The notes under the pieces are model-generated. The model was not told the origin of the DNA, did no database searches, and worked only from the letters and a program-made list of their open reading frames with translations. A DNA stretch of 64,000 nt from Micrasema longulum. Its lineage: Eukaryota; Arthropoda; Insecta; Trichoptera; Brachycentridae. The translations under genes and the position numbers were made by a program. Every line of letters begins with the position of its first letter. The first letter of the stretch is position 1. Location: the NCBI GenBank assembly GCA_022494885.1, contig JAGVSM010005058.1:62001-126000 (forward strand), in the 5' to 3' direction. This document shows positions 10,530 to 21,032 of this stretch, piece after piece.

Positions 10530-11035
10530 TTCTCTACATGAGGGAGTGCGGATATTATCCATGGCTTTATCCCACTGAGTTCCTCCAGGGTACGCTTGGT
10601 TACAGCAGTTTGAAGACTAGAAGGAATGTGTATTTAACAACGCACTTCTTTCGATTGTTGCGCGGTATTATTGACAACCCTGAAATTATGCGGAGCATTA
10701 GCTTTTATGTTCCTGATAATTATTTTAGACGGCGTCAACATAGACTGTTTCACATTCCAATATACAGGACCAACCTGCCAATGGTTATGCCTGTTGGAAG
10801 GGCTATCTCTATGTTGAACAATATCACTTTGGACATTGACATTTTTCACGTCTCTAAGGGAGTTTTTCGTTACAAGATTCTCTTACTTTTTTAACATATT
10901 ATTCTTTGGATATTATGTATACTAATGTGTTTTTTTTAAATATACCTAATTTTACCTAATTATTTCTATATATATGAATTAAGATATTTTATTTTGTAAT
11001 GTACATATATATGAATAAATAAATGATAAATGATT
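10530..11035 (+). mobile_element. Jockey/CR1-like LINE, 5'-truncated, copy 1
   Basis: The frame 10526-10894 carries the C-terminal part of a non-LTR reverse transcriptase ORF. Landmarks are ECGYYPWLYPTEFLQGTLGY, LKTRRNVYLTTHFFRLLRG, IDNPEIM.SISFYVPDNYF, RTNLPMVMPVGRAISMLNN and DIFHVSKGVF. This matches the usual order after the thumb: a conserved LYK-like helix, an IDxPEL motif, a VP strand, an RTN motif and an N..DIF end. An A+T-rich 3' UTR ends in GAATAAATAAATGATAAATG. The copy at 13975-14765 is of the same family in the opposite direction. Confidence 0.8.
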
Positions 11036-11049
11036 AAAGTAACTGGATG

Positions 11050-11212
11050 GCACTGTTAACAACTGTCGGTTAGATTCGTGGCCGCCATATTGCAGCTGTG
11101 TTGCCGCCGTCAGCATTGAAGCTGCGTGTTAAGGACGAAAAATATTCAAAGTTTTCTTGTGAAAATCTAGTTTTTGACGATATCGGGTACGAGCCGAGTT
11201 GAAAAGCAAGTG
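11050..11212 (+). promoter_or_regulatory. Possible host promoter / non-coding first exon
   Basis: This GC-richer tract contains GGCCGCCATATTGCAGC (about 11081), with a CCGCCAT core like YY1/Pho-type sites often seen near transcription starts, and further GCCGCCGTCAGC. It ends at a splice-donor-like GTG/GTAAGC (GT at 11213-11214). No ATG-led frame is convincing, so a 5' UTR exon is the most that could be claimed. It is not similar to any repeat in the window. Evidence is circumstantial. Confidence 0.2.
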
Positions 11213-11220
11213 GTAAGCAT

Positions 11221-11976
11221 GCATATTTTATTATATAGTTAAGCATAAATATGTCGTCGTAGTCTATTTGCTATATCAAGTCGGTTATGCGTAGGAACTT
11301 ATGAGATTGTGTTGACATGCAAGTTTTAAAATAATTTTGGCAGTATCCTATTTTCGGATACACAACCAATCTCTAAAAAAGAAAGCTATTCAAGGTCTCC
11401 GGATAAAGAGCTCTTTCTGTCTAATGAATGTTAATTCGATTTTGAAGATGCTGAGTGGTTGGTGTGGTTTTAATTATATTTAAAAAAATACACGTGAGCA
11501 AGATAAGGCCAGGGGCAGTAAATAGTTCAATTGGGGTCCCTAGAAATGTCCAGGATTTAACAAGAAAGCCAAATTGATTTCCTTTGAATGTCTGAAATAA
11601 AAGTTTCCAATAGTGTTTTTCCTCATTGGCTGTTCTTTTTTACCTCGTCTGTTGTATCCGAAATTAGGAACCCACTACATTCGAAATTATGACCCTATTT
11701 TCCTTACTCAAAAAATAGCACGGTTTTGCAAAAATATTTGATTTTGTATTTTTTGCATTGCGATGGGTGTTCATTTTTTTACAATAAATATAATTTTTAA
11801 TAAAGTAATAGATAATGCCAAATCATAAATCATTAGTTTCATATTTTGAATTCTACACCGGGAACTTTCCGCTAGGTAAGAAAAAAAGGAATCCTCATTT
11901 GTCGAAGATAGTGAAATATATCGATTTCCCATCCCACGCCTTCACCAGCCTTCATACTCAAGAATTCTATAAAATG
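11221..11976. other. No recognisable feature
   Basis: If the preceding tract is a real first exon this would be intron; nothing in the sequence itself decides that. Confidence 0.35.
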
Positions 11977-12056
11977 TTACAGTAAAAGCACTCCCTCCAC
12001 ATACACGAAAACCATTTTAAAGACCGCGGGTCTTTCTATCGGTTTCGCTCATACAA
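11977..12056 (+). repeat. Dispersed repeat family D, copy 2
   Basis: Same order of blocks as at 5141: TACAGTAAAAGCACTCCC, CGAAAACCATTTTAAAGACC, GCGGGTCTTTC and ATCGGTTTCG. An A-run follows, suggesting a retroposed tail. Confidence 0.55.
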
Positions 12057-12179
12057 AAAAAAACTATTTTATTTTTTTGTCGAAAATCGAGTTACCATGA
12101 AATGATGAAAATTTGTATCATCACCACCATTGTGAGTATAACGTTCATAGATCGATGGCACCCACAGGCGCCAAATGAA

Positions 12180-12330
12180 TCGCGTTGAGGTCCCGTGGCT
12201 AGGTGTCATGGAATCACGGATTAAAGGTCCGAGTTTCGAACTCCACTCTACCACGACTTTGCATTTTCTAATAGTGAATTATTTACAACAAAATATTAGG
12301 GTACATCATAAGAACGCAAATATTTATCTT
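12180..12330 (+). mobile_element. SINE B head fragment
   Basis: GAGGTCCCGTGGCTAGG, CGGATTAAAGGTCCGAG and TTCGAACTCCACTCTACC match the head of the 5533 SINE, followed by the same start of the body (TTGCATTTTCTAATAGTGA). The 3' domain is absent. Confidence 0.6.
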
Positions 12331-12629
12331 TTGCAAAAAAAAAAATACCAGAAATTTAGTGCGTCGACCGAAGAAAGCAACTTAGCAGTTTGTATTAACA
12401 TCAATAGACACGTTATTTTCTTACTAAATAATAATTAAAATAATAATTGTTTATTAACACAATAAAAAAATCCGTATGTACCAATTTTTTTTATATTTGA
12501 TATCTTTGGATTATGCGTAGTCTGCCTAACTGGTATAACCTGTTTTACGGCAAACATTTTTTTGTGTGGAACTAAATAAAAATAACATGACTACCTACCA
12601 TTTAATTTAGTATACAATTTAACAATTTA

Positions 12630-12862
12630 AAAAATTCTTTCTTTTTTTTCTTTTTTTATGAAATATATTTTAACGAATGTTCTGACTTCTCTCTACCCAA
12701 GTCCAGTAATCTATTTTTTGTGTATTAAACTGGATCCGGGTAATGACTGAACAATAATCGGGCAACACATTGTATATTTTGGGTTCCAAAAACCTTAAAT
12801 TTCTTTGTCCAAACTCAGAGTTTGTGGTAGACCCCATTACCCACCCTCTAGTTTGATTCCTG
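12630..12862 (-). mobile_element. LINE reverse transcriptase C-terminal fragment, left of mariner
   Basis: Minus-strand translation gives TNSEFGQRNLRFLEPKIYN, then VLPDYCSVITRIQ and KIDYWTWVERSQNIR before a stop. The pattern (an FGQRN..F..P..YN.LP stretch followed by a basic tail) is the extreme C-terminus of many non-LTR ORF2 proteins. The mariner at 12869 begins just after it; LINE-like coding may resume at 13854-13970, which would make the mariner an insertion into this LINE, but the join is not certain. Confidence 0.55.
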
Positions 12863-12868
12863 GTAGTA

Positions 12869-13851
12869 CGAGGGTTGCTACTTAAGTTTTGAGATAGACA
12901 AGTAAAAACAAATATTTATAATCGAAAATGGCTTTATTGTTTTTCAAAATATTCTCCTTGAAGATCAATACACTTTTGCATTCGTTTGAACCAATTTTCG
13001 AAGCACTTTTGCCTGTCCGAAGAAGGTACCTCCAAAACATGTGATTTAAACGTATCAACCGCATTTTTGTTAAAACGTTGACCTCGAAATTTATTTTTGA
13101 TATGCGGGAATAAGACAAAACCATTGGATGCTAAATCAGGACTGTACGGCAGATGACCCATCAATTCGATATTTTGAATGCTCAAAAATTCACTTGTTTT
13201 AGCTGATGTGTGACAGATTGCATTGTCGTGGTGGAGAATGATTCGTCTTCTGCAATTGGTTTCCCTTATTTTTCCGAACACTTTTGGCAAACAAATGGTG
13301 GTGTACCATTCAGAATTGACCGTTCTTTTTTTAAATATTTTTTTTATTTATTTAAATCTTAAAGTAGGGCACACATATCATACATATTGTTATGGGTGTT
13401 CTAATAATAACATTGCAAATATATTTAATTTATAAATTGTTTATCACATATGTCTTGACCATTATTTTAAGTTTTGATATGTTTTTTTCTTCATAAATAT
13501 TTTTTTCCATTTCGTAATACTTTTTAATTGCTTTAAATAAAATTGAATTTTGTGACTTTGCCTTTTTCCTAAATGGAAGTCTAATTTTGTTCTTTTCTCT
13601 AGTATTGTGATCGTGTTCATGCGTTGCTCTAATGGAACGGTGGCGACATGTCCAGTTATTCCGAAAAAAACGTGCGACCATTTGCTTCGAAGTGCTTTGT
13701 GCGCGAACATTGTTGGATTTTGCTCGTCTCGAAAGACCCATACAGTCAATTGTTATTTAGTTTCGGGTTCATATGCATAGATCCACGATGCCTCGCCTGT
13801 GACATATTCACACAGAATTGCCATATCTCAAAACTTAAGTAGTAACACTCG
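12869..13851 (-). mobile_element. Broken mariner (DD34D) element
   Basis: Inverted ends: 12869-12897 (CGAGGGTTGCTACTTAAG, TTTTGAGATA) and 13823-13851, the reverse complement with few changes, each flanked by a TA dinucleotide (12867-12868, 13852-13853). The minus-strand transposase retains the catalytic half: GEASWIYAYEPETK, VWVFRDEQNPT, FFGITGHVATVPLEQ, PKVFGKIRETNCRRRIILH, HDNAICHTSA, GHLPYSPDLASNGF and FRGQRF, to a C-terminus GEYFEKQ at 12934. The DNA-binding N-terminal half is deleted: the right TIR runs straight into the catalytic core. It cannot be active: the first acidic residue is GAG (Glu, 13792-13794), the third is GGT (Gly, 13120-13122), and there is a TAA at 13753-13755, frameshifts near 13690 and a LINE inserted at 13326-13621. 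The middle Asp (13225-13227) remains, exactly 34 residues before the lost third one. Confidence 0.9.
13326..13621 (-). mobile_element. 5'-truncated LINE inserted in the mariner
   Basis: The mariner frame is cut between VPLEQR and TVNSEWYTT. The interrupting 296 bp encode, on the minus strand, HDHNTREKNKIRLPFRKK, SILFKAIKKYYEMEK and a basic end KIMVKTYVINNL, the typical last residues of a non-LTR ORF2 (H.NTR..N...P, then FK...Y). A short 3' UTR and an AAATAAATAAAAAAA tail follow. Removing the insert restores the expected CAA CGA ACG GTC codons, so the insertion caused no loss; no clear target duplication is seen. Confidence 0.75.
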
Positions 13852-13853
13852 TA

Positions 13854-13970
13854 TATGAGAGTCCTTTTGCGATTTAAATGCATCTCTGTTTTGGCAAATA
13901 TTGAGTTGCTCTCGGCAATTCGATAGCAAATCACGATATTCATGCAATTTTATATCTAAGAATGCAAGCT
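13854..13970 (-). mobile_element. Possible LINE coding remnant right of mariner
   Basis: Minus-strand translation includes CYRIAESNSIFAKTEMHLNR with no stop for about 35 codons, in the same direction as the LINE fragment at 12630-12862. It may be the upstream part of that fragment, separated by the mariner. The resemblance is weak. Confidence 0.25.
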
Positions 13971-13974
13971 ACGA

Positions 13975-14765
13975 ATTGAAATGACAATTTTCATGCGTTT
14001 GTGACTATTTTATTATTCAATTCAATTAATTTTAAAAAATAATACATACATTACAAACTAAAATTTGATACGTACATATTATAAAAATACAAAAAAATAC
14101 ATAAAGAGACTCTTGTCAAAATAGAAGGAGAATCTGCTCCGAAAACCCCTTCGGATACATGGAACAGATCAACATCCAGAGCGATGTTATTCAGCATCGC
14201 TGTAGCCTTTACAACAGGCATAACCATCGGCAGGTTGATCCTGTATGTCGGAATACGAAACAATATATTCTGACGATGTCTTAGGTAATTATCAGGAACA
14301 CACAAACCAATCCTCATCATAATCTCAGAATTATCGATCATACCGCGCAACAATCCATAAAAATGTGTAGTCAAATACACATTCCTTCTAGTCTCTAAAC
14401 TGTTGTAGCCAAGCATACCCTGGAGAAACTCGGTCGGGTAGAGCCATGGATAATACCCGCACTCTCTCATGAGCCACTCTCGAGTCTCCTTCGCACCAAG
14501 GAGTTGTAAAGAGTTTTGTAAAGTTGTCTCAGTACGCGAGTATTTTATTACCACTGATTGTCTCTATGTGTTTATGAAATGTTAGGGTGCTCACAAATCT
14601 AACGCCCAGATACTTAACACTCGATGTTCGTATCAGATTCTGGTTATTCATTTTGTAGCGAAAAAATAGAGTTTTTTGGGTCCTAGTGAAGGACGTGATC
14701 GAACACTTGGAAACATTAAACCTAAGTTCGTTTCGCCTTCCCCATTTAGATATATTAGATATATC
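13975..14765 (-). mobile_element. Jockey/CR1-like LINE, 5'-truncated, copy 2
   Basis: The longer copy of the family at 10530. From 14765 downward, the translation starts NISKWGRRNELRFNVSKCSI, then TSFTRTQKTLFFRYKMN and SVKYLGVRFVSTLTFHKHI: the KC..M.F.R...P....Y...G..L.....YLGV..D..L.F..HI block that follows the reverse transcriptase catalytic palm. A stop and frame change near 14525 precede REWLMRECGYYPWLYP, LETRRNVYLTTHFYGLLRG, IDNSEIM.RIGLCVPDNYL, NLPMVMPVVKATAMLNN and DLFHVSEGVFG. The tail ends near 13975 in A/T-rich sequence. Confidence 0.8.
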
Positions 14766-15032
14766 TGAATGGTGAAGACGAAAATCGTTAATTATACGTT
14801 ACTAAGCATTGGACCGTGCAGTAGAAGAACAAATACCCGTCTAGGCGTCCGTATAGCTTGCTGGGTTACACTGGCTACCGACTATTTACTACGTACGTAC
14901 GTGGCTACGTGTGGTTTATTTCACTATCTGCTCCGTGTACTGTTTCTCCCTAACAACACGTGACCTGCCTCTCTTATTCGCTGGCCTGGGAAACGTCCCC
15001 CTTTGTTTCAATTTTTAAATATTTTTTTGCAC

Positions 15033-15145
15033 AACGATAGGCCAGAGTGGTGAATTACAGCTCAGAACACTCAGGCTTTAGAAAAATCACAATTGATTAT
15101 CGCACAGCGTCTAAGGTACGACAATCCTCGTATTACACCACGGGG
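15033..15145 (-). mobile_element. SINE C fragment
   Basis: Shares GGCC.G..G..CA....TGGTGAATTACA, a CTCAGGCTT-like string and AAAAATC with the copy at 20868. The tRNA-like head (15095-15145 side) is strongly decayed. Confidence 0.45.
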
Positions 15146-15618
15146 ATTGTCATTGAAATAAGATTTATTTGGATGAAATAAATAAAATCAGGGTTTTCAT
15201 ATTCGATTTATAAGTAAAGCGTATAACATTAGTTAGTTATTGCTTTTTCAATGTACGATACAAAATTTAAAAATACAGATTACACAAACATCACTCTGTC
15301 AGATTTAAAATTTACACTAAAAATGTATTCGGTAACTTAGTAGACATTATAATAATAAATATGTACATCTCCCCTCCCCTCCTTATCCTCTCTTCAAGCA
15401 TTTTTGTCCTTATCCCGCCCAATTTACAGTAACTTGATGTTCTTAAAATAAATATTTAAAAAATCTTTGATTATTGAGTACATGAAAATAACATACATTT
15501 ATTTAATATGTAATATATTTTCTTTACTAACTTTGTATACTATGTGGAAATCTGTTATTAGTTCTGAGTTTATACACTTTATCTGTTTGTTTACTTAAAA
15601 TATGTATGTAGAACTGTT
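15146..15618. other. No gene seen
   Basis: A C-rich tract CTCCCCTCCCCTCC near 15369-15383 stands out; otherwise A+T-rich. The segment ending at 15618 may be a LINE tail whose 3' end is the repeat that follows. Confidence 0.35.
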
Positions 15619-15680
15619 GATTTCCCAAATAAAATAAAATAAAATAAAATAAATAAAATAAAATAAAATAAATAAAATAT
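15619..15680 (+). repeat. (AAAAT)n simple repeat
   Basis: Runs of AAAAT units with occasional AAAT. Such pentamers are common 3' ends of retroposed elements, and CCCAAATAAAATAAAAT resembles the LINE end at 60270-60295. Confidence 0.8.
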
Positions 15681-15694
15681 CATTTGTTAATAGT

Positions 15695-15912
15695 CTTATC
15701 TCGTCATTGCCTTTACGCGCCTTATGGTGAATAGGGCACTGCATTGGTACGCCAATCGCAGCGCATCTTGATCATTTATTAGATGCCTGAAGCCAAGATG
15801 ATAAGTCTCGCGCTGCGGTTGCCAGTCCAGGACTATAAAATATTCCAGTGTAAATACGCCTCGTTACATAAATATTTTACTTCCGCCATGTCGAGAATCG
15901 AACCCCCGTCAA
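15695..15912 (-). mobile_element. SINE A, partial head
   Basis: Plus strand reads GAATAGGGCACTGCATTGG, ACGCCAATCGCAGCGCATC, TTGCCAGTCCAGG and finally CATGTCGAGAATCGAACCCC, the reverse complement of the SINE A tail, body and B box. The outer half of the tRNA head is missing. Confidence 0.7.
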
Positions 15913-15954
15913 ATAAATACGAACACGTGAAACCAAACATGCTAATTTTCATAT

Positions 15955-16210
15955 AGAACAATATTGCGACCATAAGCATTACCTGAAACACTTAATCAAG
16001 TTGAATTGACCAAACCGTATTAGTTTCTTTCCGTTTTTAAACAGTTTTGTAATGTCTAACTATGAAATATAACCTATATAACTGTTTATGTCATTTGATG
16101 TTTAAACATCAGTGTGGCCACGGTCACATTAAATTAAATTATGAAGTGAAGTTTAGTCGAATCGAAAAAAATAAAGACCCGGAAATTAACCACTCTCTAC
16201 CACCGCGTCG
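15955..16210 (+). repeat. Dispersed repeat family H, copy 1
   Basis: Matches 41825-42010: ATTGCGACC.TAAGCATTACC, ACACTTGATTA-like, TTGACCAAACCGTATTAGTT, TTTTTAAAC, and further on TAATCATC/AACATCA.TGTGG. Near the end CTCTACCACCGCGTCGAGA matches a block repeated at 41994 and, inverted, near 39690. Confidence 0.6.
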
Positions 16211-16214
16211 AGAT

Positions 16215-16900
16215 TGAGGATATATTTATTTATTTGGGGTTCCATGAACCTTTGACATAACAAAAATAAAACAAGTGAAAAAAAGTACCACAAAAAATAG
16301 CATAATATTAAAAAAGAACAAAAACATCGAAAAGGGTATACAATAGAAAAAATAAATATTACATCTGTAACAAATAAAAATATTTACCTGTATAAAATAA
16401 TGGTAAATTAACGAAAATAGCAGTTTTAAAAAAGAGGAAGAGAAGATAAAATGAAGAAAAAATGAAAGCGCGTAAAAAGAAAGTTAAATTCCTATATGGA
16501 TACACTTAACTATAATAAAATTAAAAAATAATTATAACACAAGGTAAAGAGTTAAAACAAAAGTAAAGAACTAATCAGTATTTAAATTTTTTATTGTTAA
16601 TTCTTCTTCAAAACACAGGACTTGATCATCAGCGGCGTGGTATAAAATAAATCTAAATCATCACTGCATTAATTTGCAAGTCGCTGCATGCGAAAAATTA
16701 GTGAATTCAATTCCACCGTGATGATAAATATAAAACAAAAAAATCAGTGTTGTTGGTCTATGTGGAATACGAAAGTTCATTAAAGTGAACAGTTCTGGGC
16801 AATCTATTTTATTCTTTAATAATTTACAATCACCGCAGGACCTCATTAGCATTGATCCCCATCTAGAAGAATAGTTAATAGAATAGTCCTTTACACAAGC
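16215..16900 (-). mobile_element. LINE fragment with long A-rich 3' UTR
   Basis: The minus frame 16661-16906 encodes YSSRWGSMLMRSCGDCKLL, KNKIDCPELFTLMNFRIPHR and PTTLIFLFYIYHHGG, the K.IDCPEL...I.F..P.R......FYI..H block of non-LTR ORF2 C-termini, compare IDCPELL at 59880. About 430 bp of A/T-rich 3' sequence leads to GGGGTTCCATGAACC and an AATAAATAAATA tail near 16215 (read on minus). Confidence 0.6.
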
Positions 16901-17167
16901 GAACACGTGTAGAAATCCTCAAATAATTAAGTCCACGCTGACATAAATATAATATGTGTTGTAAAAATTCGTCCGGAACCGATTTTGTGTTTGCAGATAT
17001 CGGGTTTAAAAATATAAATTTTCTCGTTGGCATTTGGCTGTGTATCCGGTAGTCTAAAAAACAATGGATTTACTTGGTCCAGGGCTTTACATTGCCAATA
17101 CTTATTTTCTATACGACAAGAGAATTGCTATCATAGTTGGCTAAAGAAAAGCTTAATAGCCTGTATA

Positions 17168-17787
17168 TCTTCACGATATATAATTTTTCTGTACGTGTGA
17201 TGCTACTGAACTCCTAAACGGCTTAACCGATTTACGTGCGGTTTTTAGCGAAATGTAGATCTTTGCGTTGCGCGTGCGTGGATATTAAAATTTTTAACAG
17301 AATCTGTAAAAAAAAGGATAGAAGCATATTTTTTCATTGACCTACCAGGGTTGCACTCGATGAGAATGCATCTACAAAAAAGGAAGTGTGTTGGTTTTTT
17401 TTGTGTTTAAAAAAAGTTTGTTTTTAAATGTTTACAAACAACATTCGCTTTTTATGGATCCCAATCAGATTCTTTACTTACATTCCTTACAATTTCTTCC
17501 CATTTCTTTCTTTTTACTGGATTTTTTGTAATACTTAAATAATATTAACTGACATTCAATACATTTTTGAAAATCGCATTCTTGAATAAAGTTCACACCT
17601 GTTGGTGAGAAGAACCGAGTTTGACATTTGCAAAAATAATTCTATATTTGAAAATGAACTATTTTTAGTTTTGGAATTCAATCATAAACAAGTACCTAGG
17701 TACCTACTTATCAATGAAAAGTATTTTTCCAAGATAAAAGCAAGCAAGTCAACGTTCGGGAAGAACAACGTCTGTCGGGTCCGCTAG
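17168..17787 (+). mobile_element. Helitron-like non-autonomous element
   Basis: Starts TCTTCACGATATATAATTTT after an A and ends GTCGGGTCCGCTAG before a T, the TC...CTRR pattern of Helitrons inserted at A/T. GAACTCCTAAACGGCTTAAC and CGATTTACGTGCGG near the start, and the GTCTGTCGGGTCCGCTAG end, are strings I associate with insect Helitron-like repeats. A weak hairpin (ACGTT with AACGT) lies 16 nt before CTAG. No Rep/helicase coding. Confidence 0.5.
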
Positions 17788-17945
17788 TATATTGTACATT
17801 TATTTTTTATTTATTTATACTTTTTCATTGTTTGTATTCTTTTTTTTTATACAGAATAATGTAACTCACTGGGGTGTCCCGTGCCGAGGGAAAAATTTTA
17901 CAAAATGTGAAACATGCCTTAAATTAGTTGTTTAACAAAGTTAAC
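17788..17945 (+). mobile_element. LINE 3' tail fragment
   Basis: CACTGGGGTGTCCCGTGCCG, AGGGAAAAATTTTACAAAAT and GTGAAACATGCCTTAAAT match the tail of the 33165 LINE (CACTGGCCGTGCCGAAGG, GAAACATGGTCTAAAT). No coding part is present. Confidence 0.5.
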
Positions 17946-18221
17946 ATAATAATAATTTTAAAAAAACGTAATTCATCTAATTAACCTAATTATCATTAAT
18001 ATAATCAACAATATAAACTAAAACAATCATAAAAAACATAACCAATTTATATAGACCAAATTTCATAAACAGTATACACATTTTACCTATTTGGCTTGAT
18101 CCATTCATCAATCCGTGCGCAAGCCACCTCCACTATCCATTTCTTAATCGCAACTTTATATTGTGAGTACTTACTTATTGCATATAACAATATTTGAAGA
18201 ATTAACTTTCTGGCTAATAAT

Positions 18222-18330
18222 CTAAATAACACCTTTATTTTATCAGTTGGTTAGAAGAAGTTGCCATTTGGTTAATCCACCAATGTATTATTTATAAATA
18301 TAAAGAAATAAACAAAAATACGTATCCAAA
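18222..18330 (+). mobile_element. CR1-like LINE 3' end fragment
   Basis: CCTTTATTTTATCAGTTGG, TTAGAAGAAGTTGCCATTTGG and CCACCAATGTA match the 3' UTR of the LINE at 801-1427 with several changes. Confidence 0.5.
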
Positions 18331-19261
18331 AAAACAAAGTTAAATTTAAGAATATGTATTTTCAAATCATTACTTTTCCAAAAAATAACGAGTGAGATTA
18401 CATTTAAATGCATTAACAGAGTTTGTATTGAAAATATGACACATTTGTTCAAACTTGTTTCCATATTTATGTATCCATAACAAATGTATCATATAACAAA
18501 TGATAGAAATAAGGTGCATTTGTTTTACAAATGCAGTGCCCTCTACATAACTGAGTGTATTAAGCGGAAATGTTGATGATTCGCTATGATACGTGTTAAT
18601 TCAATTTTCCACAGTAATAATTTCGTCATTATAATCTTTTAGCAAAAACTTAGTGTTTTAATTTGTCGGCAATGTTATTTATAGTTTCATGTTTAGACAT
18701 CTATATTTTGTGTGCTAAGCTCTACAGTACACAAATCTACAGTCTATAGTCCCTAAATTCTAAGCCTGTGAACAGTTCACCGCAATGCAATAGTCGGTTA
18801 TATTATCCTTTGCAAATGGAGGGCTGAACCTCAATAGAGGTGAACCGTGAACCCAATATCCAAAGCCAATATCCGCTTCATCTTTTACTAACTCTGAGCG
18901 AAGTCTACCACTTGCTCTCCATACACTGTTCAACACACTCTCTTAACAAACACAATAAATACTACACGTTCGTATCATGCTGGGCGCAATGAACACTCAA
19001 TCGAAAATCTCTCATCTAATGAGACCGCTGTGAATATAAAACCATAAAGCGAAAATGGCGTCAACTAATGAATTTGTTAACTTTTTAGCAAGATCCTGTA
19101 TTTTCTCAATAAGTATTGTGAGTTAATCAGGGAAAATAAAGAATTATTGAAAAAATAAAAACATAGTAGCCGCAAATGAACACAATTTTCAAGACCACAG
19201 ATACGATTCAATTTTTATAAAATTATTCTCGTTTCGAATTCACAGTAGTATCCGTGTCCAG
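18331..19261. other. No gene seen
   Basis: A tiny SINE-tail echo (AAATGCAGTGCCCTCTACA, near 18530) is the only recognisable element. 18840-19000 has a more mixed base composition but no open frame of note. Confidence 0.4.
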
Positions 19262-19352
19262 GCAGACGGAGAATACAGTTCTGTGTGCGAAATAGAACTA
19301 CAACCCTGGACGAGTGCTTTCGACTCGAGGGCAGCTCTCGGTTAAAAGTACT
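19262..19352 (+). repeat. Dispersed repeat family F, copy 2
   Basis: ATACAGTTCTGTGTGCGAAAT, GGACGAGTGCTTTCGACTCG and CAGCTCTCGGTTAAAAGTAC follow the family order; the CGAGTG...CGACTCG hairpin is intact. Confidence 0.5.
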
Positions 19353-20867
19353 GAATAAGGGAACCGAGTTGTGAATGCGCCCTATGCACTATACGATGTG
19401 GATAAGGATAAGGAAGGAAACCCACAAACACAAATAAATACAAAAAGAAAAATGTAATTCCTAAACTTTTAGAATGATGTTTTATAGATTTCTTCCTATA
19501 TTAATTTATTTTTATGAAGACTTTCAGAATCATTTACTAAAAGAGCAAACCATCTCCCGAAACTTTATCAAGAAATAATAATCCTAAATAAAAGTGGGGT
19601 TTCCATTCTGGGTAATACCTTTCCTTATTCCTCCATTGTTTGATTCGATGGCGCCCTCTGGCTACAGGAATCGGAAAATCAGCTTTTCCCAACTTCCGAA
19701 CGCTCCGTCTCATTTCTACTGTGATATACAGATATTAAATTATCCGCACTTGATTGGAAAATGAGTTCCCTGATCTGGGGAAGTTGGGGCAGGACTAGTG
19801 GCCTAATAATGGAAAAGATTTATGGCCCGCTTTAAAAAGTCTCATTATTTAAATCAGTATTGTGTGAGTGTTATCCTGAGAAAGGTCTGAGCGGGAAAGA
19901 GATAAGGAAGGCACAAAAACTTTCCCATGAATTGAGTACCCAACATTTTGGCACGTGAACGAAATTTCAAATTCGAATCAATCTCTAAAAACTTCATATA
20001 TTTCTGCAGAAAGTTATTTAAAATGAGTTAGAATAGATATGTACATGTAGCGGATGTTTTCAATTTTGTTCATGTGTTTCTCGAAACTTCTTTTCATGCA
20101 AAGGTTGCTAGAAATTCTGCGACTCAGTCTTTTGGAAATTGGTCATTATTTTCGCAATTTTGTTTATCGTTTAGTGATTTTAGCCTCTGGATGGCCATTA
20201 TAATGCGTTTTTTGTGGTAATTAATTCGTGGATTTCGCCACGAAGGTGTAACGTGTTTGGGATACGCTTTAAAAATACATTTACGTAATTGTGAGAACGG
20301 ACTGAAATAGGTAAAAAGTACAATTTAAGGTTTTATCTCAAACACGAGTTGAAAGGTCACGATGCTTTTAAAATAACATAATAATGACAGAGGATTTATC
20401 CACTGCTGATAAATAAAATCTAAATCCTCCTTCACCTTTGACAGCATTCATTATGATCATTTTTTTGGTATTATATATACGACCGTCTCGTTGGGGACGA
20501 ACTCGGATGAAAAAAATGCTTTTATAGGTCTTTTTTGGCTTTGGAAAAACATGATTTCTTTTCATCAAGTTCCACAGGTTATTTTATTTACCAAGGACGA
20601 AGCGACTCATTATGTGTCAGCGACAGAAATTATATTCCGAAAGATTCGTAAAAATCCTTCCAACAAATTAAAATCTTTATTTTTTTCTTAATTTCCTTGG
20701 TGACGTCGGTTGGTTAAATTACAAGGCCTTTTGTATTTTGTACACAAATTAATATTATTGTACCTTTATTTTTTCCTTGTAAATGGCGGAAAAATTCGAG
20801 ACGCCCTATTTAATATTTTAAATTGAATTCATCTGAACGTTTCATTCTTCAAAAATTTCTTTTTTTT
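19353..20867. other. No gene recognised; one CTCF-like site
   Basis: The string GATGGCGCCCTCTGGCTAC at 19648-19666 reads on the minus strand as CCAGAGGGCGCC, close to the CTCF core. Two overlapping 66-codon frames at 20368-20691 on opposite strands show no family resemblance. Otherwise nothing repeated was noticed. Confidence 0.35.
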
Positions 20868-21032
20868 GGTACCATAACAGGCCAGGAGGCACATTTACAG
20901 TGGTGAATTACAACGTAGAATATCCAGGCTTGAGAAAAATCGCATTGAATTTTTGTGTTCTCACCGGGTATCGAAACCAGAACCTTCCGTGCGAGAGTCA
21001 AGCGTCTTGACCACTACACCACGGAGGCCAGA
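20868..21032 (-). mobile_element. tRNA-derived SINE C
   Basis: Minus-strand head GGCCTCCGTGGTGTAGTGG with B box GGTTTCGATACCC, then body strings AAAAATTCAATGCGATTTTT, CTCAAGCCTGGATATTC and GGTGAATTACA on the opposite sense. Head and body differ from SINE A and B. A decayed copy is at 15033. Confidence 0.65.
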
